A stretch of 64,000 nt of DNA from Alkalihalophilus pseudofirmus (GCF_029094545.1 NZ_CP117835.1:1902001-1966000); one strand, 5' to 3'. Counted from the stretch's first letter, positions 42,852-51,203 are shown. Translations and numbers: made by a program. Notes: a model not told the origin generated them from the sequence alone.

Positions 42852-43691
42852 ATGAAAATTCAAAAAAAATATTATCGCATTGGTGAAATATCAGACATAT
42901 TCGGAATTCCAAAACAAACTTTAAGATATTACGATAAAATAGGTAAGTTTTCACCTGAATACACAGATGAAGAGAATGGATACAGGTATTACTCGCTAAG
43001 TCAACTGCAATATTTACACGCTTTAAAAGTTTTTAAAATTATGGGCGTCTCTTCTAGTGATATTGATAAATACATGTCTACAGATTGGGATTTGGAAAAA
43101 TTAAAAGAAAATTACGAGATGCAAATAAAGCGTATTAATAACGATATTAGAAATCTAATTTCCATGAAAAAAAGCCTTAAGGGAAAAATTCATCACTTCA
43201 ATGAATTAAGAAAGAATAATATAAACGATATTACTTTAGTTGAAAGAGATGAAAAAATAATTTATACAAAGGATGTACAGATTAATTCCGTTGAGGAGCA
43301 AGAAATAGAGTATTATAAAGCTTTTGAATCTCTTGCTGAAGCAAATCAGCTTATACAAGTTAACCCTGGTTTTATTGTCAAAAAAACATCTTTTGTAAAC
43401 GATAGCACTATTGCTTCCTCACTTTTCTTAGATATACCTAACAACATTCCAAATGATTATAATACTTCTATAATTCCTAAAGGGTATTTTTTATCGCTAT
43501 ATATAGAAGATAGTTATTCAAATTCTCCTATTTATTATAAGAAACTTAAGGATTACATAGAAGAAAATGAAATAGAAATACTAAGTGATGTTTTTGAATT
43601 TTGTTATACGGTCTTACCATCAAAAGAAAATGATTTAAGTTCCTGGGAATTGTTAGTAAGAATTAACCCGTTGACCTTACAGTTACTGTAG
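42852..43691 (+). CDS. MerR-family regulator with effector-binding C-terminus (BltR/BmrR-like)
   Basis: 279 residues. N-terminal MerR HTH (YRIGEISDIFGIPKQTLRYYDKIGKF ... NGYRYYSLSQLQYLHALKVFKIMG shown in two parts), a coiled-coil dimerisation helix (about 85-125), and a GyrI-like effector domain (about 130-279). Such regulators sense lipophilic compounds. AAAGGAG precedes ATG. It reads toward a flavodoxin-fold gene 100 bases downstream on the same strand, its likely target. Markedly AT-rich. Confidence 0.85.
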   Translation: MKIQKKYYRIGEISDIFGIPKQTLRYYDKIGKFSPEYTDEENGYRYYSLSQLQYLHALKVFKIMGVSSSDIDKYMSTDWDLEKLKENYEMQIKRINNDIRNLISMKKSLKGKIHHFNELRKNNINDITLVERDEKIIYTKDVQINSVEEQEIEYYKAFESLAEANQLIQVNPGFIVKKTSFVNDSTIASSLFLDIPNNIPNDYNTSIIPKGYFLSLYIEDSYSNSPIYYKKLKDYIEENEIEILSDVFEFCYTVLPSKENDLSSWELLVRINPLTLQLL

Positions 43692-43791
43692 GGTTTATAG
43701 TATAAACAACCACTTATTAAAATATTGGTTTAAAGTGGTTAACACAAGGTGAAAACCTAAAATAAAATTATAGATAAGGAGCCAAGAAAAA

Positions 43792-44385
43792 ATGATTAAA
43801 GTAGCAATTGTTTACCATAGTGAAGGCGGACGAACTAAAAAACAAGCAGAAGCGATTCGTCGTGGTGCTGAGTCTTTAGAGGGGACAGAAGTTCTTTTTC
43901 TTACAACTCAAGAAGCAAGCGAACGTCTTGAAGATTTAGATAGGGCAGATGCGATTGTCTTTGGATCTCCAACCTATTTGGGAAGTATGTCTGCTGAAAT
44001 GAAAAGATTTCTTGAATCTGGAATTGATCGTTGGTTTTCTAGAGCGTGGCAAAATAAAATTGCCGGGACTTTTACACATTCAACAAACTTCTCAGGCGAC
44101 AAGGTGAATACACTTATTGGTATGTTATTTAATGCGATGCAACAAGGTATGATCTATGTTAGTCTTGGACAACTACCAGCTTCAAATGAACCTGATTCTA
44201 TGAAGAGCCTTGTTGGTCCAAGTCCAGATGCTATCAACCGGATTGATGGAAGTATTGGCGCAATGGCAACAAGTTTTGAAGTTAAAGCTGATGAAGCACC
44301 ATCGAAAGGCGATATTCTCACAGCAGAAGCATATGGTCGTAGAATTGCGGATATCACAGCACAGTTTGCTCGTGGTCGTCAGTAA
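43792..44385 (+). CDS. WrbA-like flavodoxin-fold NAD(P)H oxidoreductase
   Basis: 197 residues. FMN-binding phosphate loop VYHSEGGRTKKQAEAI, IVFGSPTYLGSMSAEMKRFLE and FTHSTNFSGDK match the WrbA/flavodoxin group. It probably reduces quinones or nitro compounds. AAGGAG 10 bases before ATG. Codon use and GC content are higher than in the preceding MerR gene. Intrinsic terminator at 44402. Confidence 0.88.
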   Translation: MIKVAIVYHSEGGRTKKQAEAIRRGAESLEGTEVLFLTTQEASERLEDLDRADAIVFGSPTYLGSMSAEMKRFLESGIDRWFSRAWQNKIAGTFTHSTNFSGDKVNTLIGMLFNAMQQGMIYVSLGQLPASNEPDSMKSLVGPSPDAINRIDGSIGAMATSFEVKADEAPSKGDILTAEAYGRRIADITAQFARGRQ

Positions 44386-44401
44386 TTAACTTTTAATAAA
44401 T

Positions 44402-44435
44402 AAAGCCCTTTTGATTTATATATCAAAGGGCTTTT
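44402..44435 (+). terminator. Intrinsic terminator of the WrbA-like gene
   Basis: Stem AAAGCCCTTTTGAT/ATCAAAGGGCTTT followed by TT, 16 bases after the stop. From here to 44767 I see only an unsupported 72-codon frame (44463-44681) and no RNA gene. Confidence 0.9.
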
Positions 44436-44767
44436 TGTGTCATTTTTCAAAATAAGAGAAAAGTGAAAAGGCGTTATCAATCAACCGAGACACGAGCTTG
44501 TACATTTCTATTTGATATTATCTTCTTCAGTATAGATAGGAAATATTCAAGTGAAAGCATGGCAACAACAAGTGTCGGATTAGAATTTTCACTTGTAGAA
44601 TACTGTAAGATCAAAGCTGGCGATATTATCCTCCTAATAGTGACCATGCTCCTACCAGTCCATCAAGATGCACAATATTAGTTATATCACCTTAGCCTCC
44701 TGTAAACACATAATAATTTTTCGTAGATTACAATAAAGAAATGTGGGGACATTCTCCACACTCTTTT

Positions 44768-44785
44768 TAAACTAACGCACCCGTT
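44768..44785 (+). repeat. Intergenic repeat, left arm at the IS110 junction
   Basis: AAACTAACGCACCCGTT matches the left arm of the intergenic repeat; the sequence then departs from the repeat (CGTAATATAAGG), marking the probable left end of the IS110 element. Confidence 0.65.
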
Positions 44786-44849
44786 CGTAATATAAGGTTA
44801 GCCAGATAAGAAAATATTTCTGGTTGACCTTATTTTTTATGGTCATATG

Positions 44850-45020
44850 ATAGCGGTAGTCGGGGTAGAACGTCGCACCCGTGGGACTCGATCCCGTTAG
44901 CTAAACTGTTCGCCCCCTACTTGTATGAACATGTTTCAGGCTGGTTGGGACATAGAAATGATCCCGTTTAACAAGCGAACCTATGACACTACAAGAAGCT
45001 CTAGGGGTTACCGACTAATT
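44850..45020 (+). ncRNA. Candidate IS110 bridge RNA
   Basis: Between the left end and the transposase lies a structured segment with two loops. Loop 1 is closed by GTAG-GGGG/CCCC-CTAC (44856-44865 and 44913-44920) and contains GATCCCGTTAG and CTAAACTG. Loop 2 is closed by CATAG/CTATG (44951-44955 and 44981-44985) and contains GATCCCGTTTA and CGAAC. IS110 elements encode such an RNA, whose loops pair with target and donor DNA. Loop 1 carries CCCGTTAG and the complement of AGTTTAG, as in the repeat that was hit. Confidence 0.6.
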
Positions 45021-45042
45021 TATTTCTAGGAGTTGATAAACA

Positions 45043-46281
45043 ATGAATCCAGTCATCGGTCTGGATGTCTCAAAAGGAGAAAGTCAGGTTCAAGCCTTCT
45101 TGGACAAGGGAAAGCCTTATCGTAAGAGTTTCAGTATTAAACATAATCGTGAGGGTCTCGAGACATTCTTGGCATTTCTTCAAGAAGTCGAACAAGCAGC
45201 ACAAGGACAACCACCTTCTGTGGTTTTAGAGTCGACAGGTCATTATCATCTACCTGTGATTCAGTTTCTGGAGGACCAAAAGTATGTGTATATTGTCATC
45301 AACCCACTCATTTCGCATCGAGCGAAAAGTTCGAGCTTACGCAAGGTAAAAACAGATGCCGTTGATGCGTATCATTTGTGCGAGCTTTACTACAAGGAGG
45401 AGCTTGAACCCTATAAAAAACGAGGGATTCAACTCTTAAATCTTCGTAATTTAACCAGACAACAAGAGACGATCGCTGAAGTATCGGCGAATACGAAACT
45501 ACAACTCCATTCCTTATTGGATCAGGTGTTTCCTGAATACAGAGGCGTATTTGGTAGTTTGTATTCGAAGGTATCGTTATTAACCCTGCAGGCTTTTCCA
45601 ACTTCAGAGGCTGTCTTACAAGTGGATGAGTCTGAATTGGTCGAAAAGATCGCTTCGTTATGTAAAAGTCGTTCTGAGAGGTGGGCCATAGAAAAAGCAC
45701 AAAAGCTGCGAGAGGCTGCCTTGCGTAACCCGTTTCAAAAGAATTTGTATGAGAGTCATATTTTTAATTTGGAGATGTTAACGAACATCGTTCTTCAATA
45801 CCAAGAGCACCTATCCAACATCGCAACTGAAATAGATGCCCTTGCGAAAGAAATTGAAGAATATCAGATTATCCAATCTATTCCCGGAATTGGAGAAAAG
45901 ATCGCCGCCACGATTATTTCTGAGATCGGTGAGATAGATCGGTTTAATCACCCAAAGAAGTTGGTTGCATTCGCTGGAGTCGACCCTAGTGTTTACTCTT
46001 CAGGAAAGTTTACAGCTTCCGTTAATCGGATAACTAAAAGAGGCTCTTCCAGACTGAGACATGCCTTATTTATGGCCGTTCAATGCGGGATTAGAGATTC
46101 TCGTAAGCAAAAGACAACCGACGAAATTATTGCACGGAACAAGAGACTCAGAGAGTTTTACGATAAAAAACGCGAAGAAGGTAAACCATTTAGAGTCGCT
46201 GTCATTGCTTGTGTCAATAAACTCTTACATTGGATTTATGCTTTACTGAAAAGCAAAACACCTTTCCAAGATGTAGCTTGA
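45043..46281 (+). CDS. IS110-family transposase (bridge-RNA-guided recombinase)
   Basis: 412 residues. N-terminal RuvC-like DEDD domain with Asp in GLDVSKGESQVQAF, Glu in VVLESTGHYH and Asp in RKVKTDAVDAYHL. A coiled-coil region follows, then the C-terminal Transposase_20 domain with SIPGIGEKIAATIISEIG, LVAFAGVDPS and TASVNRITKRGSSRLRHAL, which includes the family's catalytic serine. All key residues look intact. CTAGGAG precedes ATG. Such enzymes cut and join at the site specified by the RNA encoded next to them. Confidence 0.95.
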   Translation: MNPVIGLDVSKGESQVQAFLDKGKPYRKSFSIKHNREGLETFLAFLQEVEQAAQGQPPSVVLESTGHYHLPVIQFLEDQKYVYIVINPLISHRAKSSSLRKVKTDAVDAYHLCELYYKEELEPYKKRGIQLLNLRNLTRQQETIAEVSANTKLQLHSLLDQVFPEYRGVFGSLYSKVSLLTLQAFPTSEAVLQVDESELVEKIASLCKSRSERWAIEKAQKLREAALRNPFQKNLYESHIFNLEMLTNIVLQYQEHLSNIATEIDALAKEIEEYQIIQSIPGIGEKIAATIISEIGEIDRFNHPKKLVAFAGVDPSVYSSGKFTASVNRITKRGSSRLRHALFMAVQCGIRDSRKQKTTDEIIARNKRLREFYDKKREEGKPFRVAVIACVNKLLHWIYALLKSKTPFQDVA

Positions 46282-46413
46282 TAGCTATATCTAACTAGAT
46301 AGACCAAGACCTTCCAAAAAGTACAGATTGGTAGGTTATTTGGTATACTCATTTTTAGTATAGCATGTGTAATTTCATTTTTTTATTGAAATTGTTGACA
46401 AACTATTAGCTGG

Positions 46414-46441
46414 TTTACTTTAAGTACATTATTTCACAAAG
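46414..46441 (+). repeat. Intergenic repeat, right arm at the IS110 junction
   Basis: TTTACTTTAAGTACATTAT and TTCACAAA resemble the arm AGTTTAAGTGTAATTATTCACAAA of intact copies with a few changes. It marks the probable right end of the IS110 element; 46442-46533 holds nothing recognisable. Confidence 0.5.
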
Positions 46442-46533
46442 CCATTAATCATTATAAAATCTAACTATGCTTGCATTGAAAATTAAAATAAGTCCCCAAC
46501 TTCTGCACTAGCTACTTTTATAAATATATTAGT

Positions 46534-46908
46534 TTACCAACTGACTCCATAAGAATTTTGAAATTGTTCAGTCAATTGAGGGTGGTCTGTAAGGCTAAAT
46601 ACATCTAATACCGTCCTATTGTTTTGATAAACTCGAACTATAAACTCTTCACCGTCAGCCTTAGCTAAATAAAATTTTCGCAATTGTGGAGAGTCTTCTG
46701 TTCCAACATATTTAAATGATATCTCACTGCTTGAGCTAAGGACTTCAACCATATTTGCTTCGAGAGTCCTTTGTTGTTGAGCGTTTGCAAATGCAATTAT
46801 TCCAACAAAAAATATTAAAGAAATAACAATAAAACCAATCATACCTTTAGCAATACTAACTTCATTACCAGTAACAACTTTGGGTTTTCTATTAACCTCC
46901 GTTTGCAT
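46534..46908 (-). CDS. Uncharacterised single-pass membrane protein
   Basis: 124 residues. A polar N-terminus, one membrane helix (about residues 22-42, GMIGFIVISLIFFVGIIAF), then a soluble domain of about 80 residues with alternating beta-type segments (SEISFKYVGTED, KFYLAKADGEEFIVRVYQ). I do not recognise the family. AGGAGG precedes ATG by 8 bases, so translation is well supported. First of a run of small minus-strand genes separated by related repeats. Confidence 0.7.
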   Translation of the reverse strand: MQTEVNRKPKVVTGNEVSIAKGMIGFIVISLIFFVGIIAFANAQQQRTLEANMVEVLSSSSEISFKYVGTEDSPQLRKFYLAKADGEEFIVRVYQNNRTVLDVFSLTDHPQLTEQFQNSYGVSW

Positions 46909-47061
46909 ACCAACACCTCCTATGCTATATTACTAAAAAAATTCCAGTTATACCATTTAATTAGCTATTATTCACTAAATTTCCTTAATTTAGAGTTAGC
47001 TACTAGTAAATTAAATTAACATGCTCCTTTAACTTAAAATCATTTTCATTTTATTGACAAT

Positions 47062-47091
47062 AAAAAAAGCAATGCCATGTTCAGCGTTGCT
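47062..47091 (-). terminator. Intrinsic terminator after the 47101-47346 gene
   Basis: AGCAACGC and GCATTGCT pair on the minus strand, followed by seven T residues; 10 bases after the stop. Confidence 0.75.
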
Positions 47092-47100
47092 CAGGTAGTG

Positions 47101-47346
47101 TTATTTTCTACTCGTTATGAATAAATTTTGAGAAAAATAGTAAGCTAATGTTGCGAGTGATAAAGTTGCCAGTAACGGGATTATAGAAGTCTGCCCAAAC
47201 ATTACTTCTTGATTTACACCAATCTTCGTTGAAGAAAAATCAGGAGTATAGAAAATCGTGAGAACCCACCCTGATATAATTTGTAATACGATAAATAGAA
47301 GCATAAAACTAAATATAAATACAATAAATTTTCTCATTTTATTCAC
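47101..47346 (-). CDS. Small two-helix membrane protein
   Basis: 81 residues with two membrane helices (about 6-32 and 54-74) joined by a polar loop YTPDFSSTKIGVNQEVMFG, and a basic tail TSRK. Family not recognised. AAAGGGAGTG precedes ATG. Own terminator downstream; separated from the next gene by a composite repeat. Confidence 0.65.
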   Translation of the reverse strand: MNKMRKFIVFIFSFMLLFIVLQIISGWVLTIFYTPDFSSTKIGVNQEVMFGQTSIIPLLATLSLATLAYYFSQNLFITSRK

Positions 47347-47410
47347 TCCCTTTAAATTTTATACGAAACGCCTAGAAGTAAGGTTTCAATTTAATCCAAT
47401 ATTTAACAAC

Positions 47411-47547
47411 ATTGCCCTTTTGGTTTAATATTAATTTTCTTTTCGTTAACAAAGAGAAATGCATCCCTTATTGAAGGATGCTGCTTCGTTAATTCATTGA
47501 AAAATGGCGATAACCATTAATCAGCTATCGCACTCCGTTAGTTTAAA
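47411..47547 (-). repeat. Composite intergenic repeat with two hairpins, copy b
   Basis: On the plus strand: GCCCTTTTGGTTTAATATTAA, hairpin GCATCCCTT-attg-AAGGATGC (47461-47481), CTGCTTCGTTA, hairpin GCGATA/TATCGC (47508-47531), then CTCCGTTAGTTTAAA. Read on the minus strand the hairpins act as terminators for the gene ending at 47538, whose TAA stop lies inside the CCGTTAG motif. Related units are at 49964, 50565 and 51119. Confidence 0.75.
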
Positions 47548-48194
47548 TGACATTCTTTACTTAGGACACGCCACTCTTCTTCAACTTTGAATTGTTCTCC
47601 TGTAAGTTCGAATATATAATTCTGTGGTTTTGCAGTTTTAAATAATTCCGGAAAAATTTCTTGAGTATAGTTTTCGTGTAAACATGCGCTCTCCCAACCA
47701 GTAAACACAAGAAAACCATTACTTTCCCTTTGTAAGAAAGCGATTGTTCCTCCAAGCATCCCTTCGGACTCTATCATCCCTATATTCCAAACATTTTTTT
47801 GCATATCTATAAAGTTCTTAAGTTGGTCTTCTTTCACTTGTGTCAATGTCACACGTATATATTGACAATCTTTTAAAATATTAAGAATATTATCTTCTGA
47901 GCCTGGCACCTTTAGTTTCTCATCATATAATGTCACATCTATTGATTCATAAGTGTTTTCCTGGCCGGAATTGACAAAGATTTGATCATGTTGCCCTTTC
48001 ATAAACTGTTGATAATCGACTTGATTCTCCCAAAAAGAATAGATCCATGCAGTTAATGGTTGTTTGATACTCCATCCACCAATTTGGCCTAAAAAACCTT
48101 TTACCTTACTAAGATGTCCCCATTGCTTTTGATATTCTTGAAATGCTTCTCTTTGATCATCTTTAACAATACATGAAATTCTCTTTATAATCAT
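47538..48194 (-). CDS. YdbC-like DUF4937 protein (dimeric alpha-beta barrel fold)
   Basis: 218 residues, no signal peptide. Two ABM-like ferredoxin-fold halves are visible: residues 1-100 (IIKRISCIVKDDQREAFQEYQ ... GFLGQIGGW, SFWENQVDYQQFMKGQHDQI) and about 105-210 (CQYIRVTLTQVKEDQLKNFI ... GMLGGTIAFLQR). This is the layout of the DUF4937/YdbC family related to antibiotic-biosynthesis monooxygenase-type proteins. Catalytic role unknown. AGGTTATGG precedes the ATG. The stop codon falls within a repeat. Confidence 0.75.
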   Translation of the reverse strand: MIIKRISCIVKDDQREAFQEYQKQWGHLSKVKGFLGQIGGWSIKQPLTAWIYSFWENQVDYQQFMKGQHDQIFVNSGQENTYESIDVTLYDEKLKVPGSEDNILNILKDCQYIRVTLTQVKEDQLKNFIDMQKNVWNIGMIESEGMLGGTIAFLQRESNGFLVFTGWESACLHENYTQEIFPELFKTAKPQNYIFELTGEQFKVEEEWRVLSKECHLN

Positions 48195-48376
48195 TGACCA
48201 TAACCTCCAAAAACTTATACTGAATTTATTGTATAACCCGATAACTCGAAAAACCTTATTACCACATAAGTAAAAAGGAAAGCAAGGGGAATTATATTGC
48301 CCTTATCACAAGTTAAATTTTCGCACCCTTTACTTTTATTACAACAAGAAGAAACGATCACCCTTTATTGATCAAG

Positions 48377-48414
48377 TGCACCCGTTAGCTTAAGTGTAAT
48401 TATTCACAAACTTT
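48377..48414 (-). repeat. Intergenic CCCGTTAG-type repeat, copy c
   Basis: GCACCCGTTAGCTTAAGTG, then TAATTATTCACAAACTTT. It is closest to copy a and, in CCCGTTAGCT, identical to ten bases of loop 1 of the candidate bridge RNA. It lies 16 bases beyond the stop of the hydrolase gene at 48431. Confidence 0.75.
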
Positions 48415-48430
48415 GGAAATATTATGATGT

Positions 48431-49204
48431 TTACAAACTTTTAATAAATTGATGGATGTGTTGGTTGACTTGTTCGGGATTATCCAGATTTGTTGCATGA
48501 TGTGCATTATCAATAACAAAAAGTTGCGACCCTTTTATTCTATTATTCATATAGCCTTGTTGGCTTTTGGTCATGGTATCATTATCCCCATGTAAAATTA
48601 GAGTTGGACAAGTTACTTTATCTAAGTCATCACTACTATCCATCCTTGTTACAGTATTCCATATACGAACCCAGTTATTGTATGACATTGAACTAACTGC
48701 ATCCTCAATATATTGTTTGTTATTACTATTAAACTTAGATAAACTACGAGCTTGGAGCTTTGCAGAAATAGTTATTGGTATTAAACGATTTGACCAACGA
48801 TTGATAGGAACAAACATTTTTTCATACCAATTGAAATTCATTGTAAAAGGAGTACCAATCAAGATAAGCGATTTCACAAACTCCGGAAAGCGAATTGCGG
48901 TCTGTAAAGAAATATGCCCACCCATAGATAAACCACAAAGGTTAGCTTTCTTAATCTTTAAGTGATTGAGTAAACCGATTAAATCTTTACTAAAATCTTC
49001 AGAATCAACTTTTCCAGGAGGCAGCGATGAATATCCGTGTCCACGAACGTCCCATATAATTGTTTTATAAGATTTAGAAAAGATATCAACTTGTTGTTTC
49101 CATTGTTTATGATTCCATGACGCTCCGTGAGTAAATACTATAGGTTCTCCTTCACCTACAACTTCATAGTAAATCTCAGTATTGTTAATAATACACTTTG
49201 GCAT
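48431..49204 (-). CDS. Alpha/beta-hydrolase
   Basis: 257 residues from ATG 49204, with AAGGAGGGGG 4-8 bases upstream; the ATG at 49222 precedes that site. Oxyanion HG in PIVFTHGASWNHKQW, nucleophile elbow LCGLSMGGHIS, acid in LILHGDNDTMT and His in IDNAHHATNLD form a complete Ser-Asp-His triad. Resembles carboxylesterase/BPHL-type hydrolases and 3-oxoadipate enol-lactonase-like enzymes; substrate unknown. Confidence 0.88.
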   Translation of the reverse strand: MPKCIINNTEIYYEVVGEGEPIVFTHGASWNHKQWKQQVDIFSKSYKTIIWDVRGHGYSSLPPGKVDSEDFSKDLIGLLNHLKIKKANLCGLSMGGHISLQTAIRFPEFVKSLILIGTPFTMNFNWYEKMFVPINRWSNRLIPITISAKLQARSLSKFNSNNKQYIEDAVSSMSYNNWVRIWNTVTRMDSSDDLDKVTCPTLILHGDNDTMTKSQQGYMNNRIKGSQLFVIDNAHHATNLDNPEQVNQHIHQFIKSL

Positions 49205-49339
49205 TTTCCCCCTCCTTTTCATTCCTCATGTTCAATGAGCGTAGAGACAATTTTCCTTCGCTAAAGCTACTCGTTCCTTGAATAAGTTATTTAAAAGCAT
49301 AGGATCTAGTTCTTATAATAATAGCTCCTAATCCATTTG

Positions 49340-49546
49340 CTATAATTTAATTAAAGGTTGTTTTGTTACATTTCTAAAAACCTGGAATAAACTACTTATT
49401 CCAATAATCACACCTAATACTATGTACATCATTGCTCTTTCCATTTCTTCGTATACTAAGACAGAAGAAACAATAACCCCTATTGCAAATAGAATTATAA
49501 AAATATGAAAGCCGATTTTTAGTCTTCTAACTGATTGTTCACTCAT
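49340..49546 (-). CDS. Small two-helix membrane protein
   Basis: 68 residues from ATG 49546, preceded by TTGGAGGT; the ATG at 49579 lies upstream of that site. Two membrane helices (about 10-31 and 38-57) and a basic tail (FRNVTKQPLIKL). Family not recognised. The repeat-like spacing of small genes continues here, but no full repeat copy follows this gene. Confidence 0.65.
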   Translation of the reverse strand: MSEQSVRRLKIGFHIFIILFAIGVIVSSVLVYEEMERAMMYIVLGVIIGISSLFQVFRNVTKQPLIKL

Positions 49547-49691
49547 GAGTAATACCTCCAAGTCATTAAATTTTAACATAAATATCCAAATTGCTTATTA
49601 AAGAAACCTGTTCCTTTACTCAATAAGAGTTGCCATACCCCCTTTTGGAAGATGGCACTTCTTTAGGGAAGAAAAAATCTACTTATAGGAG

Positions 49692-49910
49692 TTACTTATT
49701 TTTTCTAAACTTGCTTATAAAAATGGTTGTGTAGAAAACACAAATCATTAAAACAAAAGTTATAGTAAAAATAAATTTGTAATCAAGTTCTCGATTTAAT
49801 AACATATCATTTAAAACCACGAAAAAGGCATAAGCAAGGAAAACCGTATGGAAAGAATTGCGATACGCTTTTAGATTTATGTTGTTTGATTGGGTGCTAT
49901 TGGCTTGCAA
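49692..49910 (-). CDS. Small two-helix membrane protein
   Basis: 72 residues from TTG 49910, with GGAGGTGAG about 6 bases upstream. Polar, Asn/Gln/Ser-rich first 18 residues, two membrane helices (about 20-40 and 46-66) and a basic end SKFRKNK. Family not recognised. Confidence 0.6.
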   Translation of the reverse strand: MQANSTQSNNINLKAYRNSFHTVFLAYAFFVVLNDMLLNRELDYKFIFTITFVLMICVFYTTIFISKFRKNK

Positions 49911-49963
49911 TCTATCTCACCTCCATAAGTAAACTTCAACTACTTCTCTAATTTCTTCTTGTA

Positions 49964-50056
49964 TTAACCTGCCCCTTTAGTTTAACATTAATTTCCTTTT
50001 CTTTGACATAGAAAAAGCATTCCTTGGTGAAGGAATGCACCCATTAGCTGAAGAAT
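49964..50056 (-). repeat. Composite intergenic repeat with terminator hairpin, copy d
   Basis: TTAACCTGCCCCTTTAG, TTTAACATTAATTTCC, hairpin GCATTCCTT-ggtg-AAGGAATGC (50018-50038), then ACCCATTAGCTGAAG. On the minus strand the hairpin runs into TTTTTC and so terminates the gene ending at 50056. Confidence 0.75.
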
Positions 50057-50508
50057 TAATTTGATACACTATAAAATTTGTAACCATCCACAATTTGAGG
50101 AAACTCTTGGTTTGTTACTTCTAACCAATTGGTTTCCACTATGGTATCGTTATTTGCATTTATTTCTGCAACCGTTTTATTTGATTCTCTCGTAACAAAG
50201 TAAATATTCACTTCTTTTACTACATCCAAATGTTCCTTAGAATAATCCTTTACAGCTTCCAGTGATGCTTTCGTTTCAACGCCCACATAGAATTCAGCAT
50301 CTTCATTACTCCACGTTTCAGAATTTGGAAGCATTTTAACTTCAATGTTTAATTCTCCATCTGCAAAATCAACAACTGAAAAGTCATAAAAATTTTTACT
50401 ATTTTCTTTTAAGTAAGCTTGTATTTTTTCTTCTTCGCTTTGGTAGCAAGCAGATAACATTAAAGTAACAGACAATAATAATAACTTGAACAAAATATAC
50501 TTTTTCAT
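50056..50508 (-). CDS. Putative lipoprotein
   Basis: 150 residues from ATG 50508 (AAGAGGG upstream). Signal peptide MKKYILFKLLLLSVTLML followed by lipobox LSAC, so the mature protein is lipid-anchored at about residue 20. The mature part is acidic and lacks motifs that I recognise; it is about 130 residues of mixed alpha/beta type (DFADGELNIEVKMLP, VDGYKFYSVSN). Terminated by the repeat-borne hairpin at 50018-50038. Confidence 0.75.
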   Translation of the reverse strand: MKKYILFKLLLLSVTLMLSACYQSEEEKIQAYLKENSKNFYDFSVVDFADGELNIEVKMLPNSETWSNEDAEFYVGVETKASLEAVKDYSKEHLDVVKEVNIYFVTRESNKTVAEINANNDTIVETNWLEVTNQEFPQIVDGYKFYSVSN

Positions 50509-50564
50509 AGCTTCCCTCTTCCCCATCTTTAATAAGACAAACGAAAATTTCCACTGCTTTTTCT

Positions 50565-50641
50565 GAACTAACCTGCCCGTTACTTCAATAATAAGGAAAG
50601 GCGATAACCCTTAATCAGCTATCGCACCCGAGTTAATAATT
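50565..50641 (-). repeat. Composite intergenic repeat with hairpin, copy e
   Basis: TGAACTAACCTGCCCGTTA, AATAAGGAAAGGC, hairpin GCGATAACC.../GCTATCGC (50602-50626), then ACCCGAGTTAATAA. The hairpin equals the second hairpin of copy b. On the minus strand it precedes CTTTCCTT and closes the gene ending at 50650. Confidence 0.75.
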
Positions 50642-50649
50642 TTAGTAGG

Positions 50650-51048
50650 CTATTTAGTAGATATGTGAATCTCGATATGACCATTAGGATAATATTTTTC
50701 AAAATCAAATGAATAAGCTCTCTTTAAATCCCCGTTCTCCTCTTGTTCCCATATCTGCTTCCAAGTATTAAGTATTCCATTTTCATTCAATGAATCCACT
50801 TTAAAAATCTCGTATTTACTTATGCTTGGAATTTTAATTGTTTTTGCGTTATTACTACTTTCTACTGCTACACTTACTGTATAATCCCCTCTATAATCAC
50901 TCTCGTATTCATGGTACAAACCATATGTAACCTCATCCTGATTTAATAAAGCACTTGATGCCTCTTTCCACATCTCTGTGATCTTTTGCATGATAGCTTT
51001 GTCTTCAAAATTATTAGTTCTCACACTTTTGATGATCGTTAGGTTCAT
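50650..51048 (-). CDS. GyrI-like/AraC effector-binding domain protein
   Basis: 132 residues without a DNA-binding part. The layout (SVRTNNFEDKAIMQKITEMWKEA, YGLYHEYESDYRGDYTVSVAVE, YEIFKVDSLNENGILNTWKQIW, FDFEKYYPNGHIEIHI) is that of the SOUL/GyrI effector-binding fold, including the closing ExYxP-like segment EKYYPNG. Stand-alone members can bind small drugs or act on DNA gyrase; role here unknown. Followed by repeat copy e. Confidence 0.8.
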   Translation of the reverse strand: MNLTIIKSVRTNNFEDKAIMQKITEMWKEASSALLNQDEVTYGLYHEYESDYRGDYTVSVAVESSNNAKTIKIPSISKYEIFKVDSLNENGILNTWKQIWEQEENGDLKRAYSFDFEKYYPNGHIEIHISTK

Positions 51049-51118
51049 TTGATTAGCCTCACAATATGATTATTTATTTTTCTTTCAACATAATAAATAT
51101 ATTACCTTCTTCTTTAAC

Positions 51119-51203
51119 TCTTCTGTTCCATTAGTTTAAAATTAATTTCTTTTTAGTTGACAAAGAAAAAGCATCCCTTGTTAAGGAATGATACCCGTTA
51201 GTG
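51119..51203 (-). repeat. Composite intergenic repeat with terminator hairpin, copy f
   Basis: TTCTGTTCCATTAGTTTAAA, ATTAATTTC, TTGACAAAGAAAAAGC, hairpin GCATCCCTT/AAGGAATG (51171-51190), ATACCCGTTAGTGG. The closest relative is copy d. The 58-residue gene at 51181-51357 reads through the CCCGTTAG part and stops in the hairpin. Confidence 0.75.

Larger units (their letters stand above)
44784..46414 (+). mobile_element. IS110-family insertion sequence (ends approximate)
   Basis: The transposase at 45043-46281 lies in about 1.6 kb that splits a copy of the intergenic repeat: left arm AACTAACGCACCCGTT ends near 44785, and a repeat-like right arm TTTAAGTACATTATTTCACAAA resumes at 46419. No terminal inverted repeats are seen, as expected for the IS110 group. 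A hairpin with T-run (44795-44838) near the left end could block read-through. The long 5' non-coding part fits a bridge RNA. Ends are inferred from the repeat alignment and may be off by a few bases. Confidence 0.65.

Noticed and set aside
44463-44681. 72-codon plus-strand frame after the WrbA-like gene
   Set aside because: No ribosome binding site and it follows a strong terminator. A weak likeness of its middle to a quinone-oxidoreductase segment (GLEFSLVEYCKIKAGD) might mark a decayed gene, but I cannot support it.
45308-45700. 130-codon frame antisense to the IS110 transposase
   Set aside because: It overlaps an intact transposase with all catalytic residues and has no start signals.
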